Shown here in pieces: positions 5,838 through 8,233 of a DNA stretch of 8,233 nt (the first letter of the stretch is position 1; every line of letters starts with the position of its first letter). Location: contig JAEKMB010000045.1 in the NCBI GenBank assembly GCA_019508105.1, forward strand, positions 1 to 8,233, in the 5' to 3' direction. The position numbers and the translations under genes are program-made. The notes beneath the pieces are model-generated. The model saw only the letters and a list, made by a program, of their open reading frames with translations. It did not search any database and was not told the origin of the DNA. Source of the stretch: Alphaproteobacteria bacterium. Its GTDB lineage: Bacteria > Pseudomonadota > Alphaproteobacteria > Micropepsales > Micropepsaceae.

Positions 5838-7438
5838 AAGCCTTCGCCCGCCTGCTGGACCAGCTCGCCTTCACCCCGTCGCGCAATGCCAAGCTCACTT
5901 TGCTGCGCGATTATCTTTCCCACGCCCCCGATCCGGAGCGCGGCTGGGCGCTGGCGTCGTTGACCGGGGCGCTGAGTTTCGATGCCGCCAAGCCCGGCTT
6001 CATCCGCAAGGCGGCGGAAGCGCGGCTGGACCCGCAGCTCTTCGCGCTGTCGCATGATTTTGTGGGAGACCTGGCCGAAACCGTGGCGCTGGTCTGGCCC
6101 GCGAAAGCCGGCGCCAACCGCGAACCGGAACTGCCCGAAGTGGTGGATTCCTTGCGCAGCGCCTCGCGCCGGGAAGTGCCGCAGCTCCTGGAACGCTGGC
6201 TGGATGCGCTGGATGTCACCGGCCGCTGGGCGCTGCTCAAGCTGCTGACCGGCGGCCTGCGCGTGGGTGTATCGGCGCGGCTGGCCAAGCAGGCGCTGGC
6301 TCAGTTGGGCGATGTGCCGGTCAGCGATATAGAGGAAGTGTGGCACAGCCAGGCACCGCCCTATGGCGACCTGTTCGCCTGGCTGGAAAAACGCAGCGAT
6401 CGGCCCAGAGCGGATGCGCCCGGCCGTTTCCGCCCCGTCATGCTGGCCCAGGCGATCGATGAGGCCACGGATTTCGCCCGCTACGAGCCCGCGGATTATG
6501 CCGCGGAATGGAAGTGGGACGGTATTCGCGTCCAGGCCGCGCATGAAGGCGGCCAGCGCCGGCTGTACAGCCGCACCGGCGAAGACATTGCCGCCGCCTT
6601 CCCCGACGTGATAGCGGCTCTGACCTTTGATGGCGTGATCGATGGCGAACTCTTGATCTTTGACAATGGTCATGCCGCGCCATTCGGCGATTTGCAGCAG
6701 CGGCTGAACCGCAAGGGCGCGGACGCAGAGCTAATGGCCAGGTTTCCCGCCGGCATCCGGGCCTATGACTTGTTGATGGAGGGTCCGGAGGATTTGCGCG
6801 CCCTGCCCTTTGCGATGCGCCGCCGGCGGCTGGAAGCCTTCATCGCCAGGCTGGGCAGCGATCGCATTGACCTGTCACCGCTGCAGCCTTTCGCAAGCTG
6901 GGAAGAATTGGCCAACCTGCGCGCCCATCCGCCCAAGGGCGATCCGGAAATCGCCGAAGGCCTGATGCTCAAGCGCTGGGATTCCATCTATGAGCCGGGC
7001 CGGCCCAAGGGTCCCTGGTTTAAATGGAAGCGCGATCCGCATTTGATCGACGCGGTGCTGATGTATGCCCAGCGCGGCCATGGCAAGCGCAGCGGCTTTT
7101 ATTCCGATTATACTTTCGGAGTGTGGCGCGAGGATGCCAATGGTGACCGCGCCCTGACGCCGGTTGGGAAAGCCTATTTCGGTTTCACGGATGAAGAGCT
7201 TAAGCGGTTGGACAAGTTCGTGCGCGACAACACAGTGGAGCGCTTCGGGCCGGTGCGCTCGGTACGCGCCGACAAGGATTTCGGGTTGGTGCTGGAAATC
7301 GCCTTTGAAGGCCTGCAACGCTCCACGCGCCACAAGTCCGGCGTCGCCATGCGCTTTCCGCGCGTCAGCCGCATCCGGTGGGACAAGCCGGTGCGGGAGG
7401 CCGACGAACTGCCGACATTAGAGAAGCTGCTGGATTAA
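5834..7438 (+). CDS. ATP-dependent DNA ligase, 'cisplatin damage response' family
   Basis: 534 aa, full length for this bacterial repair-ligase family. It has an N-terminal DNA-binding-like helical domain (about 1-195), a nucleotidyltransferase core (about 200-400) and an OB-fold (about 405-534). Nucleotidyltransferase motifs are intact: motif I EWKWDG with the AMP-accepting Lys227, RTGED (247-251), motif III IDGELLIF (269-276), motif IV EGLMLKR (375-381), motif V GPWFKWKRDP (393-402) and a motif VI-like RFPRVSRIRWDK (507-518). It seals nicks using ATP and in this family acts in DNA-damage repair beside the house-keeping NAD ligase. Its partners are usually the exonuclease (present, overlapping by 4 nt), an Lhr-type DEXH helicase and the PdeM phosphoesterase; the latter two are absent from this window. 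The gene ends at a convergent hairpin. Confidence 0.96.
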   Translation: MKAFARLLDQLAFTPSRNAKLTLLRDYLSHAPDPERGWALASLTGALSFDAAKPGFIRKAAEARLDPQLFALSHDFVGDLAETVALVWPAKAGANREPELPEVVDSLRSASRREVPQLLERWLDALDVTGRWALLKLLTGGLRVGVSARLAKQALAQLGDVPVSDIEEVWHSQAPPYGDLFAWLEKRSDRPRADAPGRFRPVMLAQAIDEATDFARYEPADYAAEWKWDGIRVQAAHEGGQRRLYSRTGEDIAAAFPDVIAALTFDGVIDGELLIFDNGHAAPFGDLQQRLNRKGADAELMARFPAGIRAYDLLMEGPEDLRALPFAMRRRRLEAFIARLGSDRIDLSPLQPFASWEELANLRAHPPKGDPEIAEGLMLKRWDSIYEPGRPKGPWFKWKRDPHLIDAVLMYAQRGHGKRSGFYSDYTFGVWREDANGDRALTPVGKAYFGFTDEELKRLDKFVRDNTVERFGPVRSVRADKDFGLVLEIAFEGLQRSTRHKSGVAMRFPRVSRIRWDKPVREADELPTLEKLLD

Positions 7439-7462
7439 TCAGCCAAACTTCCATACGGCACG

Positions 7463-7497
7463 AAGTTGGATTCCCCCTTACGCGGGAATGACAACTT
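7463..7497. repeat. Convergent intergenic hairpin, REP-like; possible bidirectional terminator
   Basis: Inverted repeat with outer arms AAGTTG (7463-7468) and CAACTT (7492-7497) and inner arms ATTCCC (7470-7475) and GGGAAT (7484-7489), separated by small bulges and an 8-nt loop. It fills most of the 58-nt gap between the ligase stop and the stop of the opposing quinoprotein gene. Only a short TTTAG follows on the plus strand and no T-tract follows on the minus strand, so classical intrinsic termination is weak. The TTCCC-CTTACGC-GGGAATGAC pattern resembles dispersed REP-like elements of proteobacterial genomes. Confidence 0.6.
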
Positions 7498-8233
7498 TAG
7501 TCCGGCAGCGCAAAGCTGATCAGGTTGGTGGAATCCATGGCCGCGACATACTGCTTGCCATCGATCGTGTAAGTCATGGGCGAGGCCCGCCAACTGTCAT
7601 TGGCGCGAAAACTCCACAAAGTCTTGCCCGTTCTAGCATCCACCGCCGCAAAATCGCCGCCGGTTTCGCACTGGAACAACGGCCGCAAAATCGCCGCCGG
7701 TTTCGCCATGGAACAGCAATCCGCCGGCCGTGGTCAGCACGCCGGTATAGTTGGTCTCCTGCGGGCCGGTCAGCAGCTTCTCCCACACGGTCTCACCGGT
7801 CTCGATGTTCAGCGCCCGCACCAGCCTTGTGCCGACATTGGACGGATCGGGATTGGGCCCAAAGATCTTGCCGCTCTTGCGATAGACGCCGCAATCCTCC
7901 GCCGCCATCACATAGAACAGCCGGGTCTGGGGATCGTAGGATGGCGCATACCAGTTGGTGGCGCCGCGCACGCCCGGACAGGTGACGGTCCCGTCCACCG
8001 TGGGCGTGTTGCCGGCCACCAGGATGGGCGTGCCGTCTTTCTCAAAGCCCTTGGCCCAGGTCATCTTCTTGACGAAAGGCGTGGCCAGCAGGAACTGGCC
8101 ATTGGTGCGGTCGATCACATAGAAGATGCCGCTGCGCTGGGCCGACAGCAGCAACTTGCGGGGACTGCCCTTCCATACGGCATCCACCAGCACCATGGAC
8201 TGGGTTGCATCCCAGTCATGGGTGTCATAGGGC
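7497..8233 (-). pseudogene. PQQ-dependent dehydrogenase (alcohol dehydrogenase type), 3' part, frameshifted
   Basis: C-terminal part of a periplasmic beta-propeller quinoprotein; the 5' part lies right of the window. Reading from 8232 the protein shows YDTHDWDATQSMVLVDAVW, ATPFVKKMTWAKGFE, the family motif GATNWYAPSYDPQTRLFYV, and GGLLFHGETGGDFAAV. After an extra 37-nt imperfect repeat (7641-7714) the product continues in another frame as ETGGDFAAVDARTGKTLWSF, then ASPMTYTIDGKQYVAAMDST, to the TAA at 7497-7499. Removing one 37-nt copy restores a single frame of 232 codons plus stop. As it stands, the upstream frame ends early at a TAG (7633-7635), losing the last propeller strands, so the gene is probably inactive unless this is an assembly error. 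No C-terminal CxxCH appears, so it is not a quinohaemoprotein with a C-terminal haem c. The catalytic Asp region lies outside the window. Confidence 0.85.
7641..7714. repeat. Imperfect 37-nt tandem duplication causing a frameshift
   Basis: Copies at 7641-7677 and 7678-7714 match at 33 of 37 positions, with a 25-nt identical core (7645-7669 and 7682-7706). Differences are at 7641, 7644, 7670 and 7671 relative to the second copy. On the minus strand both copies encode LF-(HG or QC)-ETGGDFAAV in their own frames. The period is not a multiple of three. Confidence 0.9.

Noticed and set aside
5816..6673. Minus-strand open frame (285 codons) opposite the ligase
   Set aside because: Antisense to the ligase N-terminal half; the low-complexity Gln/Gly/Arg-rich product has no domain.
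7448..8182. 13-nt repeat CTTCCATACGGCA at 7448-7460 and 8170-8182
   Set aside because: One copy lies inside quinoprotein codons (DAVWK) and the other in the spacer. A single 13-nt match in a window of this size is within chance expectation.

Overview
The window is GC-rich and densely coded. It looks like chromosomal DNA of a Gram-negative bacterium with TonB-dependent iron uptake, most likely an alphaproteobacterium. That placement is inferred from the gene set (Fiu/PiuC iron uptake, a HemP-type domain, the ATP-dependent ligase/exonuclease pair, a soluble-type PQQ dehydrogenase) and from a TTGCAA-type operator; no rRNA or marker gene confirms it. I see no tRNA, rRNA, CRISPR array, IS element or phage gene.

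Layout. (1) 4659 down to base 1, minus strand, is one tightly packed iron-siderophore operon: a Fiu/PiuA-like TonB-dependent outer-membrane receptor carrying a HemP-like segment at its N-terminus, a PiuC/YbiX Fe(II)/2-oxoglutarate hydroxylase, a four-helix PepSY membrane protein (PiuB/FoxB-like), and the start of a dedicated tonB gene that runs off the left edge. Gaps are 2 nt, 4 nt and a 4-nt ATGA overlap. (2) 4660-4829 is a divergent promoter region with a perfect 17-nt palindrome, a candidate iron-responsive operator. (3) 4830-7438, plus strand, is a two-gene DNA-repair operon: a metallo-beta-lactamase-fold ligase-associated exonuclease and an ATP-dependent DNA ligase, overlapping by ATGA. 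(4) 7439-7496 is a short convergent spacer with a strong REP-like hairpin. (5) 7497 to the right edge, minus strand, is the 3' part of a PQQ-dependent alcohol-dehydrogenase-type gene, broken by an imperfect 37-nt tandem duplication that shifts the frame.

How they work together. Inferred from families: the receptor imports a ferric catecholate-type siderophore across the outer membrane, energised by TonB; the PepSY protein may reduce the iron at the inner membrane; PiuC is the usual partner of Fiu/PiuA receptors, with an unsettled substrate. The exonuclease and ligase form a damage-repair pair. The two operons share a promoter region, but nothing shows that they share a function.

The most notable points are the in-frame HemP-receptor fusion, whose junction still looks like two separate genes, and the duplication-frameshifted quinoprotein. 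I found no clearly undescribed multi-gene system here.
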